NCBI GenBank assembly: GCA_017456585.1
Contig: JAFTJD010000017.1
Location: 1 to 44,034, forward strand
DNA: 44,034 bases
Direction of reading: 5' to 3'
Source of the DNA: Lachnospiraceae bacterium
GTDB lineage: Bacteria; Bacillota; Clostridia; Lachnospirales; Lachnospiraceae
The number at the start of each line of letters is the position of its first letter. Positions within the stretch are counted from its first letter, which is position 1. The position numbers and the translations under genes were made by a program. The notes beneath the pieces were generated by a model. The model saw nothing but the letters and a program-made list of their open reading frames with translations, was not told where the DNA came from and ran no database searches. Shown piece by piece: positions 23,028 to 29,587 of the stretch.

Positions 23028-24839
23028 ATGAATATTACTGATTTAATAGTTGATGTCGATAAGCCATATAAATCACCTTATAGTGAATGTGAGATGGATT
23101 CAAACTATATACTGTATAATGGAAATGACGCGTTTTATGATATGCTGGGGGACAATTCGTTTTTTCCGTTCACATATGGTATCCATCCTGATGATGTGGC
23201 TGAGTTTGAAGCGGCATGTAAGGCACTTGAGACAGAGAGTGATAAAACTGTGCTGTTGACCAGATACCGTGGTTATTCTGATGATGATTATCAGATATTC
23301 GAATTGACGATTACACTAAATATATCTCCATCGGGAGAAAAGAGAGGTTATGAGGTTAAGCTTCTTAACCTCTTCACGGTAAAGAAAATATATCAGCGTA
23401 ATATAAATAACGTAAGAAAATATCGTAACTATATGAGTATGATGAATTTGTACTATTTTGAGTACGATATAAAGAAGAATTTCTTTCAGGTATATGTATA
23501 TCTTTTCGAGAAGAGTTATTTGATTATACATGAGGATTTTGATGAATGGTATGAGAAAGCTAAGTATCAGCTTGATGCGGAAGCAGATAAGCTGGCACTT
23601 AATAAGTTCTACAAGGCACTTAAGGGTGGAATGGCTAATTTTACCATACACATTACAGCCCCTTTCTTTTCAAAGGATAATAATACGGAAGAGCTTATCT
23701 GTACAGGCAAAACCGTAACCTTACAGACGGGTGATAATGTATTTGGTATAATGAAGAAAAAGAATGACTATGCTGAGAGTAATCTTGCTTATTATTTTAC
23801 AGAAGCAGGTAAAGATCCGGCAACCGGTCTTCTTAATAAGAGAGCCTCTTTGGAATATTCTAAGGATTTGCTGGCAGACAAGCTTTCAGGAAGAAGATAT
23901 ATGATTATCATAGATATAGATGATTTTAAAGATTTTAACGATATCTATGGTCACATTTTCGGTGATAGCGTTATACTTACCGTCTCCAGAGTTCTTTCCA
24001 ATGTGGTTAATATCAGGGGTATAGTTGGTAGAATTGGTGGAGATGAGTTCTATGTGCTTACTGATAATGTAGAAACCGAAAAGGATTTGAGGGTTCTTCT
24101 TAAGACGATTAGCAAGAATCTCAGATATGCTTATGAGAATATAAAAGAAGAGGTACAAGTCTCGATTTCGGTAGGTATATCATGTTATCCGGATAACGGA
24201 ACGGATTATGAGACTCTGTTTGAGAAGGCTGATAAGGCTCTTTATATTGCGAAAGAAAAGGGCAAGAATCGTCATATTATATACAGTGAAAGTAAGCATG
24301 GGTTGCTTCCGGGAAGAGATATAGATGTTTCAGACAAGAATAAGACAGTTCTAAAATATGAACAATATGCAAATATGATATCGGATATGGTACTTATGAT
24401 TAACAGCCTTGGACTGGATGCTATAGACAGAGTGATGACGCTTGCCAAGCATTACTTCGGTATTCATGAAATGCAGATAGCGAATGCGAATGGAGAGTTC
24501 TTGTATTCAACTAGTGTAGATAAGAAAGAACTTACTGAGGCGGAAAGAGAAGTGCTGTCATTTTCGGAATATAGAGCACTTTATAATGATTATTCGGTGT
24601 ATGCCGAGAATAATATTCAGAATACTATGAAGTACTCACAACAGCTCTATGATGTTATGAGTGAGTCCGAAATTAATTCTTTCTTACATATAGCATATCC
24701 GAGCATCAGTGACCCCAAAGTATTTATGTTCTTCGATATATGTAATGCAAGACGTAAGTGGAGCGAGGAGGATAAGAGCTTGCTAATGATTTTTGGCAGG
24801 GTTGTGCTTGAACGTATTTGTAGGGATAAAGGATTATAG
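23028..24839 (+). CDS. GGDEF domain protein, probable diguanylate cyclase
   Basis: A 603-residue soluble protein. The N-terminal part (1-250) has two PAS-like regions without membrane helices. The GGDEF domain spans about 265-425, with DPATGLLNKRA at its start, metal-binding IDIDDFKDFND (about 291-301), and the signature GRIGGDEF (about 334-341). The RxxD inhibitory site expected five residues before GGDEF is missing (NIRGIVGR). The C-terminal 165 residues are probably a GAF-like sensor. It should make c-di-GMP in the cytoplasm without product inhibition at the I-site. It begins 35 nt after pyk with GAGAGGATG near the start and ends at a long hairpin. Confidence 0.92.
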   Translation: MNITDLIVDVDKPYKSPYSECEMDSNYILYNGNDAFYDMLGDNSFFPFTYGIHPDDVAEFEAACKALETESDKTVLLTRYRGYSDDDYQIFELTITLNISPSGEKRGYEVKLLNLFTVKKIYQRNINNVRKYRNYMSMMNLYYFEYDIKKNFFQVYVYLFEKSYLIIHEDFDEWYEKAKYQLDAEADKLALNKFYKALKGGMANFTIHITAPFFSKDNNTEELICTGKTVTLQTGDNVFGIMKKKNDYAESNLAYYFTEAGKDPATGLLNKRASLEYSKDLLADKLSGRRYMIIIDIDDFKDFNDIYGHIFGDSVILTVSRVLSNVVNIRGIVGRIGGDEFYVLTDNVETEKDLRVLLKTISKNLRYAYENIKEEVQVSISVGISCYPDNGTDYETLFEKADKALYIAKEKGKNRHIIYSESKHGLLPGRDIDVSDKNKTVLKYEQYANMISDMVLMINSLGLDAIDRVMTLAKHYFGIHEMQIANANGEFLYSTSVDKKELTEAEREVLSFSEYRALYNDYSVYAENNIQNTMKYSQQLYDVMSESEINSFLHIAYPSISDPKVFMFFDICNARRKWSEEDKSLLMIFGRVVLERICRDKGL

Positions 24840-24891
24840 AATATAATACTTTGTTGCAAGTATCGTTTAATTAAGTTAATTATATTTTGTG

Positions 24892-24938
24892 ATAAGCCGC
24901 ATATTTAGGGAAATATCATCCCTAAATATGCGGCTTAT
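24892..24938. terminator. Bidirectional stem-loop between convergent genes
   Basis: A perfect 19-bp stem (arms 24892-24910 and 24920-24938; inner part ATATTTAGGG/CCCTAAATAT) with a 9-nt loop. It separates the GGDEF gene from the converging beta-propeller gene. T-runs are short on both sides. Confidence 0.7.
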
Positions 24939-24982
24939 GTACATTTATATTACCTAACTAAACAGTGCGTGTCGTAAGGTTT

Positions 24983-25984
24983 TTAACGTTCGAGATCACC
25001 GGGAATTTCGGGGTCGCCGGGGTCATCAAGTATTTGGACTGCGGTAGCAGGACCAAGTTCGCGCCAGTCTTTTAGAACCCATACAACTTCTTTGTCAGGG
25101 GTTACTTCTATAAGCTGTGGTGCAGTTCCTCGATTACCCATGGAACAGAGGATAGTATTGCCGTTTTTTAATCTTACACAGGACTGTGAACTCGCTAAAC
25201 GATATTCTTCGGGGAGTTCATCAAGACATATTTTCCACACAACTTCTTTTGCAGGATTGACTTCGTAAGTGGTGCGGTCACTTTCTGAGGTAATTAAGGT
25301 ATTACCGTTAATAAGACGTATTGCGGCCCAAGGTTTATTTACCTCATATTCCCAGAGGACGTTAAAGTCCATATCATATTCTACTACTTTGTTTTGGGAA
25401 AGATATGGCGCAAGAAAAGTATTGGTTTTAGTCATACGGAATCTGCGGAATTGGCCGTGTACTCCTCGTTGCGTAAGATTCTCATACGGAACAGTGTGTT
25501 CATAAGTCACCGCATTTGTCTTGGTATTTACGATTACGGCGCGAGGTGGCATACTGTTTATTACCATTAATACACGTTCTGAATCAAGAGGCTGCATAGT
25601 ATGAACTTCTTCGTTGGCACCTATTTCATATTTCCACACAAGCTTTTTGTCAGGAGTAACTTCGCCTGCCCAATACATGCGTGAAAAAACAATATTGCCA
25701 TTTTTCTTCATCCATATATCATCATACTCATATCCTTTTCCTGTATCATAGGTCCATATGATTTTGCCGTTATGAATAAGAAACATACGATTGCAATCTT
25801 CGCCTATATATAACATCGAATGTTGTGCAAGTCCGTTGCCGGGGTAAGCGGCAGGAGTGGCAGTGGTTCCGATTTGCCAGTTCGGGATGTCGATTTCTTC
25901 TTCTTCGGGGCCACGAACAGGTACATTCTCGGATGTAAACAGATTAAGAATATTCATGAGAGGGGTTTCGTTTGTGTAATTCAT
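24983..25984 (-). CDS. PQQ-like/arylsulfotransferase-like beta-propeller protein
   Basis: A 333-residue protein made of about six beta-propeller blades, recognised by repeats of the form NGN-x-(I/L) followed by D-K-(E/K)-(L/V)-VW: KNGNIVFSRM, PDKKLVWKYE, NGNTLITSES, AKEVVWKI, NGNTILCSMG, PDKEVVWVLK. This pattern is shared by PQQ-like and arylsulfotransferase (ASST) propellers. There is no signal peptide, so it should stay in the cytoplasm, unlike secreted ASST. Candidate functional residues are HTMQPL and HGQFRRFR, but I cannot confirm an ASST active site. Start chosen at MNYTNETPLM with AAGGAGGT. It is transcribed alone after a terminator. Function unknown; scaffold or enzyme are both possible. 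Confidence 0.75.
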   Translation of the reverse strand: MNYTNETPLMNILNLFTSENVPVRGPEEEEIDIPNWQIGTTATPAAYPGNGLAQHSMLYIGEDCNRMFLIHNGKIIWTYDTGKGYEYDDIWMKKNGNIVFSRMYWAGEVTPDKKLVWKYEIGANEEVHTMQPLDSERVLMVINSMPPRAVIVNTKTNAVTYEHTVPYENLTQRGVHGQFRRFRMTKTNTFLAPYLSQNKVVEYDMDFNVLWEYEVNKPWAAIRLINGNTLITSESDRTTYEVNPAKEVVWKICLDELPEEYRLASSQSCVRLKNGNTILCSMGNRGTAPQLIEVTPDKEVVWVLKDWRELGPATAVQILDDPGDPEIPGDLER

Positions 25985-26076
25985 GTTGTACCTCCTTGTA
26001 GTTTCTATAAATATGCTAAGAAGAACTGTCGTAAAAGTCAAGTGGAATTGTATTTTAGAGTTAATATTAAATATTT

Positions 26077-26105
26077 AAAAGCCGCTGTAGCTGACAGCGG
26101 CTTTT
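26077..26105 (-). terminator. Terminator of the short-chain dehydrogenase gene
   Basis: AAAAGCCGCTGT (26077-26088) / ACAGCGGCTTTT (26094-26105), 12 bp, loop 5 nt. On the minus strand it is followed by AAATATTTAA. Confidence 0.85.
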
Positions 26106-26132
26106 GAATATTAATGTATATTGTAGGCTTAA

Positions 26133-26891
26133 TTAAATAGCTGTATATCCACCATCAATTGGTAAAATTACGCCCGTTACATAGGAAGCTTCATCACTTG
26201 CAAGGAAGATTGCACCGGCATTTAATTCGCCTTCTTTTCCATAACGTCCAAGAGGAACGGTAGCCTTCATATAAGCTGTGAATTCCTCTGTGCTAAGAGT
26301 GGATTCTGTTAATTCAGTAGCGAAGTAGCCCGGACAGATACAGTTACAAGTAATGTTGTATTTAGCTAATTCTGCAGCAACTGCTCTAGTGAAGTTAACA
26401 ACACCGCCCTTGGATGCGTGATACGCAACAGTATCTATGGCAGGGTTGCCAACAAGGCCATACATGGAAGCTATATTAATGATTCTGCCGTACATATTCT
26501 TTTTCATAATGTTGGCAAATGCTCTTGTAACATAGAAAACGCTGGTCAAATCAGCAGACATGGTAAAATCCCACTCATCGTTGGTCATTCCGAGAACACC
26601 GGCATTTTTGGCAGAGCCTGCACAATTAACCAAAACATCGATTTTACCGAATTCTTTTTCAGCAGCAGCGGCTGCTTCGTTAACTTGAGCGGAGTCAGTA
26701 ACGTCACATTTTAAAGGGAGGCATTTTACACCCATGGTGCGAATTTCTTCAGCTAAGGATTCTAATCTTTCGAGTCTGCGAGCTGTGATAACGAGGTCTG
26801 CACCTTGAGCAGCAAAACCTCTTGCCATCTGAGCACCAAGACCGGATGAAGCTCCGGATACTACAACCACACGATTTTTAAGGCTAAACAT
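26133..26891 (-). CDS. Short-chain dehydrogenase/reductase (SDR)
   Basis: A 252-residue NAD(P)-dependent oxidoreductase of the classical SDR family. The nucleotide site is GASSGLGAQ (13-21), and NCAGS (about 90-94) and the catalytic Ser in INIASMYG (about 140-147) follow. The active-site Tyr and Lys are in YHASKGG (about 156-162), then CPGYFATELT and ASYVTGVILPIDGGY at the end. Overall it resembles gluconate 5-dehydrogenase and 3-oxoacyl-ACP reductase-like proteins, but substrate is not decided by sequence. Start at MFSLKN with AAGGAGG. A palindrome, TGACATACATGTCA, lies between its promoter and start, so it may be controlled by an unknown repressor. Confidence 0.9.
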   Translation of the reverse strand: MFSLKNRVVVVSGASSGLGAQMARGFAAQGADLVITARRLERLESLAEEIRTMGVKCLPLKCDVTDSAQVNEAAAAAEKEFGKIDVLVNCAGSAKNAGVLGMTNDEWDFTMSADLTSVFYVTRAFANIMKKNMYGRIINIASMYGLVGNPAIDTVAYHASKGGVVNFTRAVAAELAKYNITCNCICPGYFATELTESTLSTEEFTAYMKATVPLGRYGKEGELNAGAIFLASDEASYVTGVILPIDGGYTAI

Positions 26892-26926
26892 AATATTCCT
26901 CCTTGTATAATATAATTTAGTGCGCT

Positions 26927-26982
26927 TGACATACATGTCATAACAGTATACACATTATAACATGTGGAAAATAAAAAGTAAA
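26927..26982 (-). promoter_or_regulatory. Promoter and possible operator of the SDR gene
   Basis: On the minus strand: TTTACT (26982-26977), 17 nt, TATAAT (26959-26954). The dyad TGACATACATGTCA (26927-26940) lies just downstream of the start site, a usual repressor position. Confidence 0.5.
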
Positions 26983-27162
26983 TACAAAAGTGCACATTGA
27001 TAAATTTTCGACAGACAATATTCTAAAAAACATTGTTAATGGATAGAAAATTTTGGGGAAAATGGACGGAAAAGGTTTTTGAAATTTTTGGGTATAAAAT
27101 TCCACCATTTACAGATACTAGATTTAGTAATTAGAATATCTGGCAATGGAGGAAAAAGATAT

Positions 27163-27711
27163 ATGAAAGCAACAGGAATCGTACGTCGTATAGACGATTT
27201 AGGAAGAGTAGTTGTGCCAAAGGAAATCAGAAGAACCTTAAGAATCCGCGAGGGTGACCCGCTGGAAATATTTACCGATAGAGAGGGTGAGATTATTCTT
27301 AAGAAGTATTCTCCTATAGGTGAGATGAATCTTTTTGCAAAACAATATGCAGAAGCATTGTCTCAGGTAACCGGACATATTGTATGTATTACAGACAGAG
27401 ACCAGGTGATTGCAGCGGCAGGTTCAGGTAAGAAAGAACTTATGGAAAGAAGTCTCAGCAAGCAGATTGAGAATCTTATGAGTGAGAGGGAGACCTTAAC
27501 AGCCACACATGACAGTAAGAAGTTTATTCCGGTGATAAATGAACAGCAGGAGGATTATACGGCAGAGGTTATCTATCCTGTTATATGTGAGGGAGATGTT
27601 ATTGGGTCAGTTGTATTTTTGAGTCGTGATACAAGAGCAAACATGGGGGAAACAGAGCAGAAATTAGCAAATGTTGCAGCCGGCTTTTTGGGACGCCAGA
27701 TGGAGGCTTAA
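27163..27711 (+). CDS. spoVT: Stage V sporulation protein T
   Basis: A 182-residue transcription factor of the developing spore. The AbrB-like swapped-hairpin DNA-binding domain is residues 1-50 (MKATGIVRRIDDLGRVVVPK, then RRTLRIREGDPLEIF), followed by a GAF-like domain (about 55-182). It matches B. subtilis SpoVT (178 aa) in length and layout. I chose ATG 27163 with TGGAGG upstream; an open frame back to 27079 lacks a ribosome site and the family match. It begins the sporulation/core cluster. A forespore (sigma-G) promoter would be expected in 26990-27060, but I could not identify one with confidence. Confidence 0.95.
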   Translation: MKATGIVRRIDDLGRVVVPKEIRRTLRIREGDPLEIFTDREGEIILKKYSPIGEMNLFAKQYAEALSQVTGHIVCITDRDQVIAAAGSGKKELMERSLSKQIENLMSERETLTATHDSKKFIPVINEQQEDYTAEVIYPVICEGDVIGSVVFLSRDTRANMGETEQKLANVAAGFLGRQMEA

Positions 27712-27747
27712 AAAGCCCACATTTTTAACGCAAATCTATAAATTTTC

Positions 27748-27776
27748 TTGACAAATCTAATATAAAAGTTTATAAC
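27748..27776 (+). promoter_or_regulatory. Promoter of hup
   Basis: TTGACA (27748-27753), 17 nt, TATAAC (27771-27776). This is a strong vegetative-type promoter, fitting an abundant DNA-binding protein. Confidence 0.8.
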
Positions 27777-27844
27777 TAGATAAGAGGTGTATTTGAGAGA
27801 AATTGCTAACACCTAAAGAATAATTAGAGGAGGAGAGTTTGTTT

Positions 27845-28117
27845 ATGAATAAGACAGAACTCATTAATGCAATTGCTGAGAAGGCTGAATTATCTAAGAA
27901 AGATGCTGACAAGGCATTAAAGGCTTTTGTAGATGTTGTTACAGAGGAATTAAAGAAAGGCGAGAAGATCCAGTTAGTTGGATTTGGTACATTCGAAGTA
28001 TCTGAGAGAGCAGCTAGAGAGGGTAGAAATCCTCAGACAGGTGCTACAATGAAGATTGCTGCTTCTAAAGCTCCTAAGTTCAAGGCTGGTAAAGCATTAA
28101 AAGATGCTATCAACTAA
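27845..28117 (+). CDS. hup: HU family DNA-binding protein
   Basis: A 90-residue histone-like protein, exact HU length. The arm region reads [20 protein letters not shown], with the conserved RNPQTG at the tip (about 60-65) and final [20 protein letters not shown]. It bends and packages DNA as a dimer. Start at ATG 27845, after AGAGGAGGAG; the TTG two codons earlier is not needed. It sits between spoVT and rqcP, a position not held by hup in B. subtilis, with its own strong promoter. Confidence 0.97.
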   Translation: MNKTELINAIAEKAELSKKDADKALKAFVDVVTEELKKGEKIQLVGFGTFEVSERAAREGRNPQTGATMKIAASKAPKFKAGKALKDAIN

Positions 28118-28122
28118 TTGAT

Positions 28123-28362
28123 ATGAGACTTGATAAGTTTTTGAAGGTTTCCCGCCTTATTAAGCGAAGAACAATCGCTAATGAGGCCTGCGATGCCGGG
28201 AGAGTGCTTTTGAATGATAAAGTAGCCAAGGCATCAGCGGAGGTTAAACCGGGAGACAAGATAGAGATACAGTTTGGAACCCGTTCTGTTAAGGTTGAGG
28301 TGCTTGATGTGCAGGATACCAGCAGAAAAGAAGAGGCGAAGGAATTGTTCAAATATCTTTAG
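28123..28362 (+). CDS. rqcP: S4-domain RNA-binding protein RqcP (YabO)
   Basis: A 79-residue protein that is essentially one S4 domain: MRLDKFLKVSRLIKRRTIAN (1-20), GRVLLNDKVAKASAEVKPGD (about 27-46). RqcP binds 23S rRNA/tRNA on stalled 50S subunits and works with RqcH in adding Ala tails during ribosome quality control. It starts 5 nt after hup, so it is probably carried on the hup transcript. Its place before yabP-yabQ-divIC is the same as in B. subtilis. Confidence 0.93.
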   Translation: MRLDKFLKVSRLIKRRTIANEACDAGRVLLNDKVAKASAEVKPGDKIEIQFGTRSVKVEVLDVQDTSRKEEAKELFKYL

Positions 28363-28378
28363 AATAAAAGCTTTTAAT

Positions 28379-28417
28379 CCCCAATATACTTATAATAAAG
28401 TATGTTGGGGGTTTTTG
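28379..28417 (+). terminator. Terminator after hup-rqcP, overlapping the 5' region of yabP
   Basis: CCCCAATATACTT (28379-28391) / AAGTATGTTGGGG (28398-28410), 12 of 13 pairs, followed by GTTTTTG. It reaches past the first possible yabP start codon. Confidence 0.8.
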
Positions 28418-28704
28418 TTTTGGAAGAAGGAAGAAATCCGTCAGGAGTACATAAGGTAATAATGCATAACAGAAGGGATGCTGTTCTTACGGGAGTGGTG
28501 GATGTTATGTCTTTTGATGAGGAAGAGATTCTTATGGAGACAACGGAGGGTATGCTGAGTGTTAAAGGAGAAGGGCTTCATGTAAAAAAATTAACTCTGG
28601 AAAAGGGTGAAGTTGAGCTTGAAGGGGTTGTGGACTCTTTTTCTTATTCCGGGAAAAAGTCAAAGGGGAAAGAAGAGTCGCTTATAAAGAGGCTTTTTAA
28701 GTAG
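28402..28704 (+). CDS. yabP: Sporulation protein YabP
   Basis: Up to 100 residues, like B. subtilis YabP. The recognisable part is HNRRDAVLTGVVDVMSFDEE (about 22-41), then ILMETTEGMLSVKGEGLHVK and KGEVELEGVVDSFSY. YabP is a mother-cell spore-coat/cortex-stage protein needed with YabQ. The start is unresolved: ATG 28402 lies inside a terminator stem and lacks a ribosome site; TTG 28420 follows GGGGG by 7 nt; ATG 28462 follows AGGAG at long spacing. The alignment length favours one of the first two. It probably has a sporulation-specific promoter that I could not pinpoint. Confidence 0.85.
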   Translation: MLGVFVLEEGRNPSGVHKVIMHNRRDAVLTGVVDVMSFDEEEILMETTEGMLSVKGEGLHVKKLTLEKGEVELEGVVDSFSYSGKKSKGKEESLIKRLFK

Positions 28705-28707
28705 GAT

Positions 28708-29052
28708 ATGAATACGATTATTATATGGGAATTTTCCTACATGTTAGAGTGTTTCTGGTTAGGCTTCCTGCTCATGTCCGCGTATAGGGTTTTGAAACTC
28801 ATAAGAAAAATTATAAAGCATTCGATAATTCTGATTTCTATTGAGGATATTATATATTGGATGTGCTCCGGTATACTTATGTTTCTTCTATTGTACAAGG
28901 AAGATGCGGGAACTGTAAGATGGTTTGCAGTTGCTCTTGTTTTGATAGGCATGATAATATATCGTGAAGTTGTTGAAAAAATATTTGAACCATTTTTTAT
29001 AAATAGTATAAAGGGGCTATTGCCAAAAAAGAAAAAGCACGATAATATATAA
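28708..29052 (+). CDS. yabQ: Sporulation protein YabQ
   Basis: A 114-residue membrane protein with three to four hydrophobic segments (MLECFWLGFLLMSAYRVLKL, then a middle pair near 40-80). It is the YabQ family by order and by the layout WEFSY...G..L...YR...L....K......EDIIYW. YabQ is needed for the spore cortex in B. subtilis. It starts 3 nt after yabP, with coupling likely, and ends in a lysine-rich tail (LLPKKKKHD). Confidence 0.88.
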   Translation: MNTIIIWEFSYMLECFWLGFLLMSAYRVLKLIRKIIKHSIILISIEDIIYWMCSGILMFLLLYKEDAGTVRWFAVALVLIGMIIYREVVEKIFEPFFINSIKGLLPKKKKHDNI

Positions 29053-29090
29053 TATGAGAGATTATCTTAAGATGGGAAAGGTATGCAATT

Positions 29091-29396
29091 ATGGTTGGCA
29101 GAGGACAGGAACGTAAGAAGTCATATAAGAGCGGTATGTTGGTAGTATACATTGTTGTGCTGCTTCTTTTTGGCGTGGTTATGTTCGGGGGAAGAACCCT
29201 TCGTGCCAAAGATAATGATTATCGACTAAGAGAGGAAGCACTAAAAGAACAGATAGCACAGCAGCATGCTGTAACAGAGACTTTGAAACAGTATGATGAA
29301 TATGCTCATACTAAGAAATATATTGAAGAGGTTGCCAGAGAGAAGCTTGGACTTGTGTATCCGGATGAGATTATCTTTAAGGCAATTGAGGAATAG
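29091..29396 (+). CDS. divIC: Septum formation initiator, DivIC/FtsB family
   Basis: A 101-residue single-pass protein: a basic cytoplasmic N-terminus (RKKSYKSG), one membrane helix (about 16-34, MLVVYIVVLLLFGVVMF), then an extracellular coiled coil (about 40-75) and the C-terminal signature YIEEVAREKLGLVYPDEIIF (about 79-98). DivIC forms a complex with FtsL and DivIB at the division site. The order yabQ-divIC-spoIIE matches B. subtilis. Confidence 0.93.
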   Translation: MVGRGQERKKSYKSGMLVVYIVVLLLFGVVMFGGRTLRAKDNDYRLREEALKEQIAQQHAVTETLKQYDEYAHTKKYIEEVAREKLGLVYPDEIIFKAIEE

Positions 29397-29421
29397 ATGA
29401 ATATTTACTTCTTAAACTAAC

Positions 29422-29467
29422 AGAACTCCTTTGAATCGTCAAAAACGACCAAAGGGGTTCTTTTTTT
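29422..29467 (+). terminator. Terminator of yabP-yabQ-divIC
   Basis: AGAACTCCTTTG (29422-29433) / CAAAGGGGTTC (29450-29460), with an inner CGT/ACG pairing, then seven T. Confidence 0.85.
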
Positions 29468-29499
29468 GTCTGCTAAATATAGAAACAGACTCCTTGAAA

Positions 29500-29532
29500 A
29501 TGACAAAATCCGTCTGCAAGTATTCGTATAAT
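29500..29532 (+). promoter_or_regulatory. Spo0A-type promoter of spoIIE with 21-bp spacer
   Basis: ATGACA (29500-29505) and a perfect TATAAT (29527-29532) are separated by 21 nt instead of 17. A long spacer of this sort is known for Spo0A-activated sigma-A promoters of spoIIE and spoIIG in B. subtilis. TGACAAA (29501-29507), overlapping the -35, matches the 0A box TGNCGAA at all but one position. Confidence 0.55.
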
Positions 29533-29587
29533 TCCAACTTAGCTGATTCGGAAAAGAATCAAGTAGACGAAATGCGGAGGGAAAATA

